64,000 nt of DNA from Lachnospiraceae bacterium (GCA_022800815.1 JAAWRC010000004.1:42670-106669); one strand, 5' to 3'; positions 8,826-17,866 are shown, counted from the first letter of the stretch. Notes: a model not told the origin generated them from the letters alone. Made by a program: numbers and translations.

Positions 8826-8854
8826 CTGTTAAAAAATGGAGTTTATGGTATAAT
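8826..8854 (+). promoter_or_regulatory. Predicted promoter of the class II aldolase gene
   Basis: TATAAT at 8849-8854, with a weak -35 (CTGTTA, 8826-8831) 17 bases upstream. Confidence 0.5.
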
Positions 8855-8905
8855 AGGGACAAGGCGTGAAAACGCAAAGAATCCACGAGAAAGGAAGAGA
8901 TAACA

Positions 8906-9844
8906 ATGCCTTTAGTTACAACTACTGAAATGTTTAAGAAAGCATATGACGGCGGCTATGCGATCGGTGCGTTCAACGTGAACAACATGGAGATCGTTCA
9001 GGCCATCACCGAGGCGGCTGCAGAGGCCAAGTCGCCCATCATCCTGCAGGCTTCCGCAGGTGCCAGGAAGTACGCCAACGGCGCATACTTAAAGCGCCTG
9101 GTCGAGGCGGCTCTCGACATTTATCCGGAGCTTCCCGTTGCCCTGCATCTGGACCACGGTGCAGATTTTGAGATCTGCAAATCCTGCATCGACGGCGGAT
9201 TCACCTCCGTCATGATCGACGGCTCTTCCAAGCCCTTCGAGGAGAACATCGCCCTGGCGAAGAAAGTCGCCGAGTATGCCCATGACAAGGGCGTGGTGGT
9301 TGAGGCAGAACTTGGCACCCTGGCCGGCATCGAGGACGACGTGAAGGTCAGTGCGGAGGATTCCTCCTACACAAGGCCCGAAGAGGTGGAAGAGTTTGTG
9401 GACAAGACCGGCGTGGATTCCCTGGCCATCGCCATCGGGACCAGCCACGGCGCTTACAAGTTCAAACCCGGCACCGATCCCAAGCTTCGCTTTGACATCC
9501 TCGAGGAGGTAGCGAAGAGACTGCCCGGCTTCCCCATCGTTCTCCACGGTTCTTCCTCCGTTCCGCAGGAGTATGTGAAGATCATCAACAGCAACGGCGG
9601 TGCCCTCAAGGATGCCATCGGCGTTCCCGAGGACCAGCTTCGCAAGGCGGCCAGCATGGCGGTCTGCAAGATCAACATCGACTCCGACCTTCGTCTGGCT
9701 CTCACCGCAGGCATCAGAGAGCACATGATGGCTCACCCGGATCACTTCGATCCCAGACAGTACCTGTCTCCTGCAAGGGCTTACGTGAAGGACGTTGTGA
9801 AGCATAAGATCACGGAAGTGCTCGGCTCCGACGGAAAAATCTGA
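8906..9844 (+). CDS. fba: Class II fructose-1,6-bisphosphate aldolase
   Basis: Glycolytic/gluconeogenic enzyme interconverting fructose-1,6-bisphosphate with glyceraldehyde-3-phosphate and dihydroxyacetone phosphate. It has 312 residues, the usual size for the type B enzyme. Catalytic Asp83 and zinc ligand His84 (HLDHGADFE), Glu135 (EAELG), His181 (IGTSHG) and His214 (VLHGSSS) are all in place. AAAGGAAGAG precedes the ATG. It is monocistronic, with its own promoter and terminator. It is distinct from the two shorter paralogous aldolases at 27559 and 33878, which belong to a sugar-specific locus. Confidence 0.95.
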   Translation: MPLVTTTEMFKKAYDGGYAIGAFNVNNMEIVQAITEAAAEAKSPIILQASAGARKYANGAYLKRLVEAALDIYPELPVALHLDHGADFEICKSCIDGGFTSVMIDGSSKPFEENIALAKKVAEYAHDKGVVVEAELGTLAGIEDDVKVSAEDSSYTRPEEVEEFVDKTGVDSLAIAIGTSHGAYKFKPGTDPKLRFDILEEVAKRLPGFPIVLHGSSSVPQEYVKIINSNGGALKDAIGVPEDQLRKAASMAVCKINIDSDLRLALTAGIREHMMAHPDHFDPRQYLSPARAYVKDVVKHKITEVLGSDGKI

Positions 9845-9873
9845 TCCGATCAAAGAAGATCATCGAAAACAAA

Positions 9874-9910
9874 AAAATGGCTGTCCTTTTTTCAGGGACA
9901 GCCATTTTCT
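9874..9910. terminator. Bidirectional terminator between fba and the spore protein gene
   Basis: AAAATGGCTGTCC pairs with the mirrored GGACAGCCATTTT, with T-rich tails on both strands. Confidence 0.88.
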
Positions 9911-9953
9911 TCGGGAAAGTTTGTTTCAGTTCCCGATTTGGAAAGAAGAAGGC

Positions 9954-10169
9954 TTACTTACCTGCCATCTGTCTTTCCTGTTCCTCGATCATCTTCTTGA
10001 CCATATAGCCGCCAACGGAGCCGTTCTGGTAAGAAGTGAGGTCACCGTTGTAACCATTCTTAAGCGGCACGCCAAGCTCGTTGGCCACCTCCATCTTGAA
10101 GCGGTCCATAGCCTCTTTTGCCTCGGGTACGTTTACCTGATTGCTGCTTCCAGAATTTTTTGTAGACAT
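9954..10169 (-). CDS. Alpha/beta-type small acid-soluble spore protein
   Basis: A 71-residue DNA-coating protein of the forespore. The two conserved blocks are clear: EAKEAMDRFKMEVANELGV, containing the region cut by the germination protease, and GYNGDLTSYQNGSVGG followed by MVKKMIEEQE. The start at 10169 is preceded by AAAAGGAGGTG at good spacing; the frame continues upstream without support. It is a single gene. A possible sigma-G-like promoter (TGTATT ... CATAATA on the minus strand) lies upstream, but its spacing (15) is shorter than usual. The gene is direct evidence that the host makes endospores. Confidence 0.95.
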   Translation of the reverse strand: MSTKNSGSSNQVNVPEAKEAMDRFKMEVANELGVPLKNGYNGDLTSYQNGSVGGYMVKKMIEEQERQMAGK

Positions 10170-10316
10170 CTGAAGCACCTCCTTTTCGGTTGTTATTTGG
10201 TACACGCTTATTATGTGCATGCAGAAAAATAATACACTGGCAAGTTCTGATTCTTTTGTCAGAATCTGTAAAATGAAAGAAACAGAAAAATCCAGGAGCC
10301 AGGAGGTAAAATCCGG

Positions 10317-10345
10317 TGGACATAAAATCCGGTAAATGGTATACT
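10317..10345 (+). promoter_or_regulatory. Predicted promoter of the transketolase operon
   Basis: TGGACA (10317-10322), 17-base spacer, TATACT (10340-10345). TAAAATCCGGT occurs twice (from 10307 and from 10323), flanking the -35 box as a direct repeat with 16-base period. Confidence 0.6.
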
Positions 10346-10382
10346 TTTAGCAGGTATGATATTTTTACAAGGAGGAAGTGCA

Positions 10383-11219
10383 ATGAATACGTTGGAACTC
10401 AAAAAAATGGCCAATGTAGTGCGTGAGGACATCATCCGTTCCGTCCACAGCGCCAAGGCGGGCCATCCGGGCGGATCTCTTTCCGCAGCAGATATCTTCA
10501 CGTATCTGTATTTTGAAGAGATGAAGGTGGATCCGAAGAATCCGGATGCGCCGGACAGAGACCGGTTCGTCCTTTCCAAGGGACATACGGCGCCCGGTTA
10601 CTATGCGGCGCTGGCCAGAAGAGGATTTTTCCCGGTGGAGGATCTGGTGACCCTGCGCCACATTGGCTCCCATTTACAGGGACATCCCTGCAAACAGCAC
10701 ACGCCCGGCGTGGACATGTCCAGCGGTTCTCTGGGACAGGGCATTTCCGCAGCGGTGGGCATGGCCATTGCCGGCAAGTTTGATGGTGCCGACTACCGGG
10801 TCTACACGCTCCTCGGGGACGGTGAGCTCCAGGAGGGACAGGTCTGGGAGGCTTCCATGCTGGCGGCCCACAGGAAGTTAGACAACTTGGTGGTGATCGT
10901 GGACAACAACGGCCTTCAGATCGACGGCAACGTGGCAGATGTCAATTCTCCTTACCCGATCGACAAAAAATTCGAAGCATTCAATTTCCACGTGATCAAC
11001 ATCGACGGACATGATTTTGACCAGATCCGGGCGGCCTTTGCGGAGGCGAAGACCGTGAAGGGCAGACCCACGGCCATCATTGCGAAGACCGTCAAGGGCA
11101 AAGGCGTTTCCTTTATGGAGAACCAGGCGTCCTGGCACGGAACTGCGCCCAACGACGAGCAGTTTGCGGTTGCAATGGCAGATTTGGAGAAAGTAGGTGA
11201 AGCATTATGTCAGAAGTAA
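10383..11219 (+). CDS. Transketolase, N-terminal (TPP-binding) subunit
   Basis: First half of a split transketolase of the pentose phosphate pathway, 278 residues. It contains SVHSAKAGHPGGSLSAAD near 20-37, SKGHTAPGYYAAL near 61-73 and the thiamine-diphosphate motif GDGELQEGQVWEA near 146-158. The ATG at 10383 follows AAGGAGG at 7 bases. The stop lies 13 bases inside the next gene, which encodes the other half, so the subunits are translationally coupled. Splitting of transketolase is common in Firmicutes and archaea. Confidence 0.94.
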   Translation: MNTLELKKMANVVREDIIRSVHSAKAGHPGGSLSAADIFTYLYFEEMKVDPKNPDAPDRDRFVLSKGHTAPGYYAALARRGFFPVEDLVTLRHIGSHLQGHPCKQHTPGVDMSSGSLGQGISAAVGMAIAGKFDGADYRVYTLLGDGELQEGQVWEASMLAAHRKLDNLVVIVDNNGLQIDGNVADVNSPYPIDKKFEAFNFHVINIDGHDFDQIRAAFAEAKTVKGRPTAIIAKTVKGKGVSFMENQASWHGTAPNDEQFAVAMADLEKVGEALCQK

Positions 11220-12148
11220 AGAAGATTGCGACGAGAGAGAGCTACGGGAACGCACTGGCAGAATGCGGTGCGAAATATGAGAATCTGGTGGTTTTGGATG
11301 CCGACCTGGCGGGCGCCACCAAGACGGCAACCTTCAAGAAGGCATTTCCGGACCGTCATATCGACTGCGGCATCGCAGAGGGAAACATGATCGGCGTGGC
11401 GGCAGGCCTGGCGGCGGCGGGGAAGATTCCCTTTGCCAGCTCCTTTGCCATGTTTGCGGCGGGCAGGGCCTTCGAGCAGGTGAGAAACTCCGTGGGCTAT
11501 CCCCATCTCAACGTGAAGATCGGCGCCACCCATGCGGGCATCTCCGTGGGTGAGGACGGTGCCACCCATCAGTGCAACGAGGACATCGCCCTGATGCGGA
11601 CCATTCCCGGCATGGTGGTGCTTAACCCGGCCGATGACGTGGAGGCGAAGGCGGCCGTGCGTGCGGCCATCGAGCATGACGGTCCCGTGTACCTGCGGTT
11701 CGGGCGTCTGGCCGTTCCGGTGATCCATGACGAGTCTTCCTACAAGTTTGAGATCGGCAAAGGCGTCGTGGAGAGAGAGGGCAAGGATGTCACCATTTTT
11801 GCGACAGGACTTTGCGTGAGCGAATGCTTAGAGGCGGCAGAGAAGCTGGCGGCGGAGGGCATTGAGGCAAAGGTAGTCAACATCCATACCATCAAGCCCA
11901 TCGACGAGGAGCTGGTGGTGAAGGCGGCCACAGAGACCGGCAAGGTGGTGACCGTGGAGGAGCATTCGATCATCGGCGGTCTGGGAAGCGCTGTCTGCGA
12001 CGTGCTCTCGGCCAAGGCTCCCACGAAGGTCATGAAGATCGGCATCAACGACACCTACGGCGAGTCCGGCCCGGCCAAGGATCTGATCAAGAAATACGGC
12101 CTGGATGCGGGCAGCATTGCCGAGAAGGTGAAGGCTTTTGTAAAATAA
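11207..12148 (+). CDS. Transketolase, C-terminal subunit
   Basis: Second half of the split transketolase, 313 residues. It carries the pyrimidine-binding domain (about 1-170; IDCGIAEGNMIGVAAGLA holds the Glu that activates TPP, and SSFAMFAAGRAFEQ follows) and the C-terminal transketolase domain (about 190-313). It overlaps the N-terminal subunit gene by 13 bases and is preceded by GTAGGTGAAGC. Similar proteins are sometimes named 1-deoxyxylulose-5-phosphate synthase, but the pairing with the upstream gene and the length favour transketolase. Confidence 0.94.
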   Translation: MSEVKKIATRESYGNALAECGAKYENLVVLDADLAGATKTATFKKAFPDRHIDCGIAEGNMIGVAAGLAAAGKIPFASSFAMFAAGRAFEQVRNSVGYPHLNVKIGATHAGISVGEDGATHQCNEDIALMRTIPGMVVLNPADDVEAKAAVRAAIEHDGPVYLRFGRLAVPVIHDESSYKFEIGKGVVEREGKDVTIFATGLCVSECLEAAEKLAAEGIEAKVVNIHTIKPIDEELVVKAATETGKVVTVEEHSIIGGLGSAVCDVLSAKAPTKVMKIGINDTYGESGPAKDLIKKYGLDAGSIAEKVKAFVK

Positions 12149-12179
12149 GTAGAAACGATGTATTTTTTATGATACTCAT

Positions 12180-12209
12180 TTGACAATCCGGTCAGGCCGA
12201 TTGTATAAT
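12180..12209 (+). promoter_or_regulatory. Predicted strong promoter of PFOR
   Basis: Consensus TTGACA (12180-12185), 18-base spacer, consensus TATAAT (12204-12209). About 65 bases of leader follow before the ATG. Confidence 0.75.
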
Positions 12210-12274
12210 AAGAACGATGATTTGTTTAAAATTATTCATCTCTCATCGATATATTTTAGAGGAGGATCAAACCT

Positions 12275-15200
12275 ATGGGAAGAAAAATGAAAACCATGGA
12301 TGGTAACCATGCGGCCGCATATGCTTCTTATGCGTACACCGACGTGGCTGCCATCTACCCGATCACCCCTTCGTCCCCCATGGCGGAAGCCACGGACGAG
12401 TGGGCGACTCAGGGAAAGAAGAACATCTTCGGCCAGACGGTCAAGATGGCGGAGATGCAGTCCGAGGCCGGTGCAGCCGGCGCTGTGCACGGCTCTCTGT
12501 CCGCAGGCGCACTGACGACCACCTACACGGCGTCTCAGGGTCTGTTACTCATGATCCCGAACCTTTACAAGGTGGCGGGCGAACTGCTTCCCGGCGTATT
12601 CAACGTCTCCGCACGTGCGCTGGCAAGCCATGCCCTTTCGATCTTCGGAGATCATTCTGACGTTTACGCATGCCGCCAGACCGGCGTCGCCATGCTCTGT
12701 GAAGGCAGCGTGCAGGAGGTCATGGACCTGACTCCCGTTGCCCACTGCGCAGCCATCAAGGGCCGTGTTCCCTTCATCAATTTCTTCGACGGCTTCCGTA
12801 CCTCTCATGAGTACCAGAAGATCGAGGTGTGGGACGACGAGGATCTGAAAGATATGGTGGATATGGATGCCATCGACGCATTCAGACGCCATGCCCTGAA
12901 TCCGGAGCATCCCTGCCAGAGAGGTTCCGCTCAGAACCCCGACATCTTCTTCCAGGCAAGAGAGGCCTGCAACTCCTACTACAATGCGCTTCCCGCCATC
13001 GTAGAAGAGAAGATGGCCATGGTAAACCAGAAGTTAGGTACGGATTACCAGCTATTCAACTACTACGGCGCTCCCGACGCAGAGCAGGTGATCATCGCCA
13101 TGGGCTCTGTCTGTGAGACCATCGAGGAGACCGTTGACTTTATGAACGCCCAGGGTAAGAAGGTCGGTCTGGTGATCGTCCGTCTGTACCGTCCTTTCGT
13201 GGCGGACAAGCTGATTGCGGCGATCCCGGATACGGTCAAGAAGATTTCCGTCCTTGACAGGACCAAGGAGCCCGGCGCTCAGGGCGAGCCTCTCTACCTG
13301 GATGTGGTTGCGGCTCTCCGTGACACCAAGTTCCACAATGTTCCGATCTACAGCGGACGCTACGGCCTTGGCTCCAAGGATACGACCCCCGCACAGATCG
13401 TTGCCGTCTACAACAACACCGAGAAGAAGGTGTTCACCATCGGTATCGTGGACGACGTGACCAACCTGTCCCTGCCCGTGGGCGAGGAATTCTCCGCCAC
13501 ACCGGAGGGGACCATCAGCTGTAAGTTCTGGGGCCTTGGTGCGGACGGCACGGTCGGCGCAAACAAGAACTCCATCAAGATCATCGGCGACAACACGGAT
13601 ATGTACGCACAGGCTTACTTTGACTATGATTCCAAGAAGTCCGGCGGCGTGACCATCTCCCACCTGAGATTTGGTAAGGATCCGATCCGTTCCACCTACC
13701 TGATCAGCAAGGCCGATTTCGTTGCCTGCCACAATCCTGCATACCTGAGAAAGTACAACATGGTACAGGATCTGAAGGACGGCGGCACCTTCTTGCTCAA
13801 CTGTGCATGGGATATGGCCGGTCTGGAAGAGCACCTTCCCGGACAGGCGAAGAAATACATTGCCGACCACAACATCAAGATGTACGTCATCGACGGCGTG
13901 AAGATCGGTATCGAGACCGGTATGGGCGCAACACGTATCAACACCATCCTCCAGTCCGCATTCTTCAAGCTGGCTGCCATCATTCCCGAGGCGGAGGCCA
14001 TCGACCTGATGAAGGCTGCCGCAAAGGCGACCTACGGGCGCAAGGGTGACGACGTGGTCCAGAAGAACTGGGCTGCCATCGAGGAAGGCGCAAAACAGGT
14101 CCACCAGATCGAGGTTCCCGAGAGCTGGAAGAACGCCGAGTACGAGGATCTGTCTGCGGCAGTTCCTTCCGGCGACAGAGAAGACGTCGTGAAGTTTGTC
14201 AAGACGGTCCAGCAGAGCGTTTCCGCACAGGAAGGCAACAAGCTGCCCGTATCCGCTTTCGTGGATTATGTGGACGGCTCCACTCCTTCCGGCGCAGCTG
14301 CTTTCGAGAAGCGGGGCGTTGCGGTGAGCATTCCTGTTTGGAATCCTGAGAATTGTATCCAGTGTAACTTCTGCTCCTATGTATGTCCTCATGCCACCAT
14401 CCGTCCTGCGGCCATGACCGAGGAAGAGGCGGCTGCGGCTCCCGCCGAGATGAAGAAGATCCCCATGACCGGCATGCCGGGAATGTTCTTCTCCGTGACG
14501 GTGGACGCTCTGGACTGCCTGGGCTGCGGTTCCTGTGCGACGGTCTGCCCCGGAAAGAAGGGCGCAAAGGCTCTCACCATGGAGCCCATGGAAGCAAATA
14601 TCGACTGTCAGAAGGGCTTCGATTACGGCCTGACGCTGCCTAAGAAGGAAGCGGTCCTTGAGAAATTCAAGGAGAGCACCGTGAAGGGCAGCCAGTTCAG
14701 ACAGCCCCTCCTTGAGTTCTCCGGCGCCTGTGCGGGCTGCGGCGAGACTCCTTATGCGAAGCTGATCACCCAGCTCTTCGGCGACAGGATGTATATCGCC
14801 AATGCAACGGGCTGCTCCTCCATCTGGGGCAACTCCTCCCCGAGCACGCCTTACACCGTGACTCCCGAGGGCAAAGGCCCGGCATGGTCCAACTCCCTGT
14901 TCGAGGATGCGGCCGAGTTCGGTTACGGCATGAGCCTGGCTCAGAACGCCATGAGAGAGACCTTAAAGTCCAAGATCGAGGACGTCCTGGCCAACGGCGA
15001 CAATGAAGACGTGAAGGCTGCGGCAAAGGAATGGCTGGATACCTTCAGTGTCGGCGCATTAAACGGTGTAGCCACTGACAAGCTGGTGGCGGCTCTGGAA
15101 GCCTGCGGCTGTGACAGGGCGAAGGACATCCTGAAGGACAAAGATTTCCTGGCCAAGAAGTCCCAGTGGATCTTCGGCGGCGACGGCTGGGCCTATGACA

Positions 15201-15817
15201 TCGGCTTCGGCGGCGTGGACCACGTGCTGGCCAGCGGCAGAGACGTGAACATCATGGTATTCGATACCGAGGTTTACTCCAACACCGGCGGACAGTCCTC
15301 CAAGGCGACCCCCACCGGCGCCATCGCAAAGTTTGCGGCGGGTGGCAAGGACGTGAAGAAGAAAGACCTGGCGGCCATCGCCATGAGCTACGGCTATGTG
15401 TACGTTGCCCAGATTGCCATGGGCGCTGACATGAATCAGTGCGTGAAGGCTCTGGCGGAGGCGGAAGCTTATCCCGGACCTTCCCTGGTCATCGCATACG
15501 CTCCTTGTATCAACCACGGCATCAAGGCCGGCATGGCCAAGGCTCAGCTTGAGGAGAAGGCGGCCGTTGAGGCAGGCTACTGGTTCAACTTCCGCTACAA
15601 CCCTGAGCTGGCTGCAGAGGGCAAGGCCGCATTCAGCCTGGACAGCAAGGCTCCGACCGGAGACTACAAGGCGTTCCTGAACGGTGAAGTGCGTTACAAC
15701 TCTCTTGTACGTGCGAACCCGGAGAGAGCTGCCGAGCTCTTCGATGCGGCAGAGGCCCAGTCCAAGGCCAAGTACGAGCATCTCCAGAAGCTGGTCAAGC
15801 TCTACGGTGTAGACTGA
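12275..15817 (+). CDS. nifJ: Pyruvate:ferredoxin (flavodoxin) oxidoreductase
   Basis: Single-chain PFOR of 1180 residues, the full family length. It oxidises pyruvate and CoA to acetyl-CoA and CO2 while reducing ferredoxin, the key anaerobic pyruvate step. Domain order: pyruvate-binding domain with YPITPSSPMAE near 30, gamma domain, ferredoxin-like domain with two 4Fe-4S motifs (CIQCNFC near 694 and CLGCGSC near 748), then the TPP domain with the proximal-cluster Cys pair CAGCGE near 819 and GGDGWAYDIGFGG near 968. GAGGAGG stands ahead of the ATG. It is monocistronic with a consensus promoter, and its codon choice differs from the neighbours (many cATC/gTTC, as in highly expressed genes). Confidence 0.97.
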   Translation: MGRKMKTMDGNHAAAYASYAYTDVAAIYPITPSSPMAEATDEWATQGKKNIFGQTVKMAEMQSEAGAAGAVHGSLSAGALTTTYTASQGLLLMIPNLYKVAGELLPGVFNVSARALASHALSIFGDHSDVYACRQTGVAMLCEGSVQEVMDLTPVAHCAAIKGRVPFINFFDGFRTSHEYQKIEVWDDEDLKDMVDMDAIDAFRRHALNPEHPCQRGSAQNPDIFFQAREACNSYYNALPAIVEEKMAMVNQKLGTDYQLFNYYGAPDAEQVIIAMGSVCETIEETVDFMNAQGKKVGLVIVRLYRPFVADKLIAAIPDTVKKISVLDRTKEPGAQGEPLYLDVVAALRDTKFHNVPIYSGRYGLGSKDTTPAQIVAVYNNTEKKVFTIGIVDDVTNLSLPVGEEFSATPEGTISCKFWGLGADGTVGANKNSIKIIGDNTDMYAQAYFDYDSKKSGGVTISHLRFGKDPIRSTYLISKADFVACHNPAYLRKYNMVQDLKDGGTFLLNCAWDMAGLEEHLPGQAKKYIADHNIKMYVIDGVKIGIETGMGATRINTILQSAFFKLAAIIPEAEAIDLMKAAAKATYGRKGDDVVQKNWAAIEEGAKQVHQIEVPESWKNAEYEDLSAAVPSGDREDVVKFVKTVQQSVSAQEGNKLPVSAFVDYVDGSTPSGAAAFEKRGVAVSIPVWNPENCIQCNFCSYVCPHATIRPAAMTEEEAAAAPAEMKKIPMTGMPGMFFSVTVDALDCLGCGSCATVCPGKKGAKALTMEPMEANIDCQKGFDYGLTLPKKEAVLEKFKESTVKGSQFRQPLLEFSGACAGCGETPYAKLITQLFGDRMYIANATGCSSIWGNSSPSTPYTVTPEGKGPAWSNSLFEDAAEFGYGMSLAQNAMRETLKSKIEDVLANGDNEDVKAAAKEWLDTFSVGALNGVATDKLVAALEACGCDRAKDILKDKDFLAKKSQWIFGGDGWAYDIGFGGVDHVLASGRDVNIMVFDTEVYSNTGGQSSKATPTGAIAKFAAGGKDVKKKDLAAIAMSYGYVYVAQIAMGADMNQCVKALAEAEAYPGPSLVIAYAPCINHGIKAGMAKAQLEEKAAVEAGYWFNFRYNPELAAEGKAAFSLDSKAPTGDYKAFLNGEVRYNSLVRANPERAAELFDAAEAQSKAKYEHLQKLVKLYGVD

Positions 15818-15865
15818 TCGCAAAAACTTTGTGTACCGTGATGACTTTGAGCCAGAGCGGACGTA

Positions 15866-15929
15866 GATAAATAGAAGGACTCTCCCTGAAGCAAGCTTGC
15901 TTGCGGAAGGGAGAGTCCTTCTATTTATC
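15866..15929. repeat. Perfect 22-bp hairpin downstream of PFOR
   Basis: The 22 bases at 15866-15887 (GATAAATAGAAGGACTCTC then CCT) are the exact reverse complement of 15908-15929. The 20-base loop contains the palindrome GCAAGCTTGC. No T-run follows, so it is not a canonical terminator, although it may protect or end the PFOR message. AGCGGAC occurs on both sides (15856 and 15930 regions), which could be a target-site duplication. Nothing else is recognised in 15818-16063. Confidence 0.7.
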
Positions 15930-16063
15930 AGCGGACATTCTGCGACGCATTGAACACTTAGCGAATGCGAGCGCAACAGTATATTTAGCACTGGACATAA
16001 ATACGTTATGGATGATATCAACGGAGGGGTATGAGCCGTGCCGGAAAGAAAGTTGCCAGACGT

Positions 16064-16264
16064 TTAGACATCCTTTTGCAGATCAGGCATCCGTCCGATT
16101 TTTTTTGCATCCATATCTTTTTTCAATTGTTCCAGCCCGATTCGAATCAGTTCTGCGGTGGCCTCGGAGCGGGTCGGAAATCGCCGTTCAAACCGGAAGT
16201 CTTCAATTGCATTGAACATTTCGTCATCTACGGAAATCATATATCTTGGTCTTTTGGTTGCCAT
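16064..16264 (-). CDS. Small ribbon-helix-helix (CopG/Arc-like) DNA-binding protein
   Basis: A 66-residue protein: MATKRPRYMISVDDEMFNAIEDF is the beta strand and first helix, then RFPTRSEATAELIRIGLEQLKK the second helix of an RHH fold. Start 16264 is chosen because AGGAGG lies 7 bases upstream; the frame goes on for 16 codons without another ribosome site. Such proteins repress their own promoter and are common as antitoxins or on plasmids and phages, but no toxin gene is adjacent. A broken relative lies at 16651-16821, facing away, with a similar upstream motif. Confidence 0.75.
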   Translation of the reverse strand: MATKRPRYMISVDDEMFNAIEDFRFERRFPTRSEATAELIRIGLEQLKKDMDAKKIGRMPDLQKDV

Positions 16265-16284
16265 CGTATCGCCTCCTGATATGT

Positions 16285-16303
16285 CTGATACTGTTATAAT
16301 GAG
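16285..16303. promoter_or_regulatory. Candidate RHH operator, copy 1
   Basis: CTGATACT-3 bases-ATAATGAG, overlapping the predicted minus-strand promoter (TTGTCA, 16 bases, TATCAG) of the RHH gene at 16264. The same two 8-mers recur at 16507-16524. Confidence 0.45.
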
Positions 16304-16491
16304 AATTGACAATGTTTCTTAGTGCATATCATAACACAGTGATACACTGATGTAAAGATACAATGCAACGAAGAATCAAAAAACACATGTTGTTTGCCTC
16401 AAACCGATTGTTCTCCGACAGAGACGGAACAGAACCTTCCAATCTTCCCCAAGATAAATTTGTTTCCTAATAAAAGTGGGAAAAGGAAATC

Positions 16492-16524
16492 TTGACAAGT
16501 GTACCACTGATACTCTATAATGAG
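16492..16524 (+). promoter_or_regulatory. Promoter of the broken RHH gene with candidate operator copy 2
   Basis: TTGACA (16492-16497), 18-base spacer, TATAAT (16516-16521). CTGATACT-2 bases-ATAATGAG (16507-16524) overlaps the -10. A further partial copy, CTGATACAATGA, lies at 16545-16556. The stretch 16265-16650 holds only these control signals and is AT-richer than its surroundings. Confidence 0.5.
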
Positions 16525-16650
16525 TGGCAACCATAAGTGAATAACTGATACAATGATACACTTCCATTGCACAATGAAGCACGACGCAGTAAGCCGGCGG
16601 GCAATGACGGCCTGTCTGAATGTCGGCATGTGAAGAAAGGAGGAGAAAAC

Positions 16651-16821
16651 GTGTCGAAATATCCAAAGCGAACGATGGTAACATTGTTGCCGGAATGGTA
16701 ACCATTGCTTGACCAGCTGAAAAAAGAGCGGTTTTACAATGATATGCGGGCGGAGATGCTCCGCTACACCATCAGTTGCGGACTGGATTCGCTGGAAGCA
16801 GAAAAAGGATCGGAAAAATAA
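16651..16821 (+). pseudogene. Ribbon-helix-helix protein gene with in-frame stop
   Basis: A GTG with the strong site AAGGAGGAG opens MSKYPKRTMVTLLPEW, then a TAA at 16699-16701, after which the same frame continues PLLDQLKKERFYNDMRAEMLRY and on for 39 codons to a second TAA. Read through, it is a 56-residue CopG-like protein (strand TMVTLLPE, helix, then helix with RAEMLRYTISCGLD). One substitution explains the stop. It has its own promoter and an upstream motif shared with the intact RHH gene at 16064. Translation of the second part alone would need a TTG at 16705 without a ribosome site. Confidence 0.6.
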
Positions 16822-16832
16822 ACGGGGACAAG

Positions 16833-17833
16833 ATGGCGAGGGAAACAGTTTTGCGGGTACATATGTTTGGGGGATTTTTACTGCAGTATGGAGAACGGGT
16901 GATTTCCTTTGAAAGAAATCAGACGGCAACAGCAGCCTGAATAATACGATTTTCAGACTGCGCAAGCAGTTTTTGGTGGCCGGATATCTGGAGCGGGCCT
17001 GTGACCTTTACAGGGGAGAGTTTCTTCCGTCCATGGCTGGGGAGGAGTGGGCGGCAATCGCATCCGCCAAATATCAAAAGCTGTATTTTCACGCCATGAG
17101 AACCCTGCTCGCCCTGCTGAAGGAACAGGGCTCCTTTGAGGAGATATTTCAGTATGCCGGGATGGCCGCTGCGATTTATCCCTTTGAGGAATGGCAGCTC
17201 TGGAAGATCGACAGCCTGATGGCGATGAACCGCTACCAGGAGGCCATGGAGGTATATCAGGAGGCCGTCGAGTCGTTTTTCGAGGATTTTGGCCTGCCGC
17301 CGTCGGAGGAGATGCTGAAACGGTTTAGGGCCATGAGTACGGAGATCTGGCAGGGGGAGGGGACGCTGAAGGACGTCCATGGCACTTTGCGGGAGAAGGC
17401 GCTTCCGGGAGGCGGATATTACTGCCCGTTTCCCAGCTTCATCGACGGATACCGTCTTCTCAGCCGGATGATGGAGAGGAGCGGACAGTCCGTGTATCTT
17501 ATGCTCTGCACCATCTCGGACCCTTCCGGACAGAATATTCACAACCGGGAAAAGGCAAAACGGCTGGCGGCGTATTTTAATGCGGCGGCCAGGCATTCTC
17601 TGAGAAAGGGGGACGTCTATACCAGGTACAGCGTGTCGCAGTTTTTGATCCTGCTCCCCGGGACGAAGGCGGAATATTGCTCTGTCTTTTCCGGAAGGAT
17701 CACCAAGCGGTTTCGGAAAGAGGGCGGCGGCCGGAATCGGGTCGAGTACCAGGCGGTCTCCATTGCCGAGATGGGAGAGCTGGGGGAGGAGGACGGAAGC
17801 TTATCCTTCTCCGGCAGGAATTTGTGGAAATAG
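16833..17833 (+). pseudogene. BTAD-type transcriptional activator, broken by a frameshift and internal deletions
   Basis: From ATG 16833 the frame reads MARETVLRVHMFGGFLLQYG and on to a stop at 16938-16940, typical of the N-terminus of SARP/BTAD regulators. Another frame then gives SSLNNTIFRLRKQF, the end of the DNA-binding domain, and jumps to YLERACDLYRGEFLPSMAGEEW, the bacterial transcriptional activator domain. The parts in between, expected from the family (about 40-60 residues at each gap), are absent. The remaining 286-codon frame (16973-17833) has the BTAD helical repeats and, from about residue 150, a C-terminal domain resembling a degenerate GGDEF region (YTRYSVSQFLILLPG). Intact versions often sit beside SipW/TasA-type surface operons, as here. 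Confidence 0.7.
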
Positions 17834-17866
17834 AAGATGAAAATCAAAAATATTTACAGATCCTTT

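Noticed and set aside
13052..14392. 446-codon minus-strand ORF inside PFOR
   Set aside because: Antisense shadow of a conserved gene in high-GC sequence; the translation has no recognisable domain and the plus frame carries all PFOR motifs.
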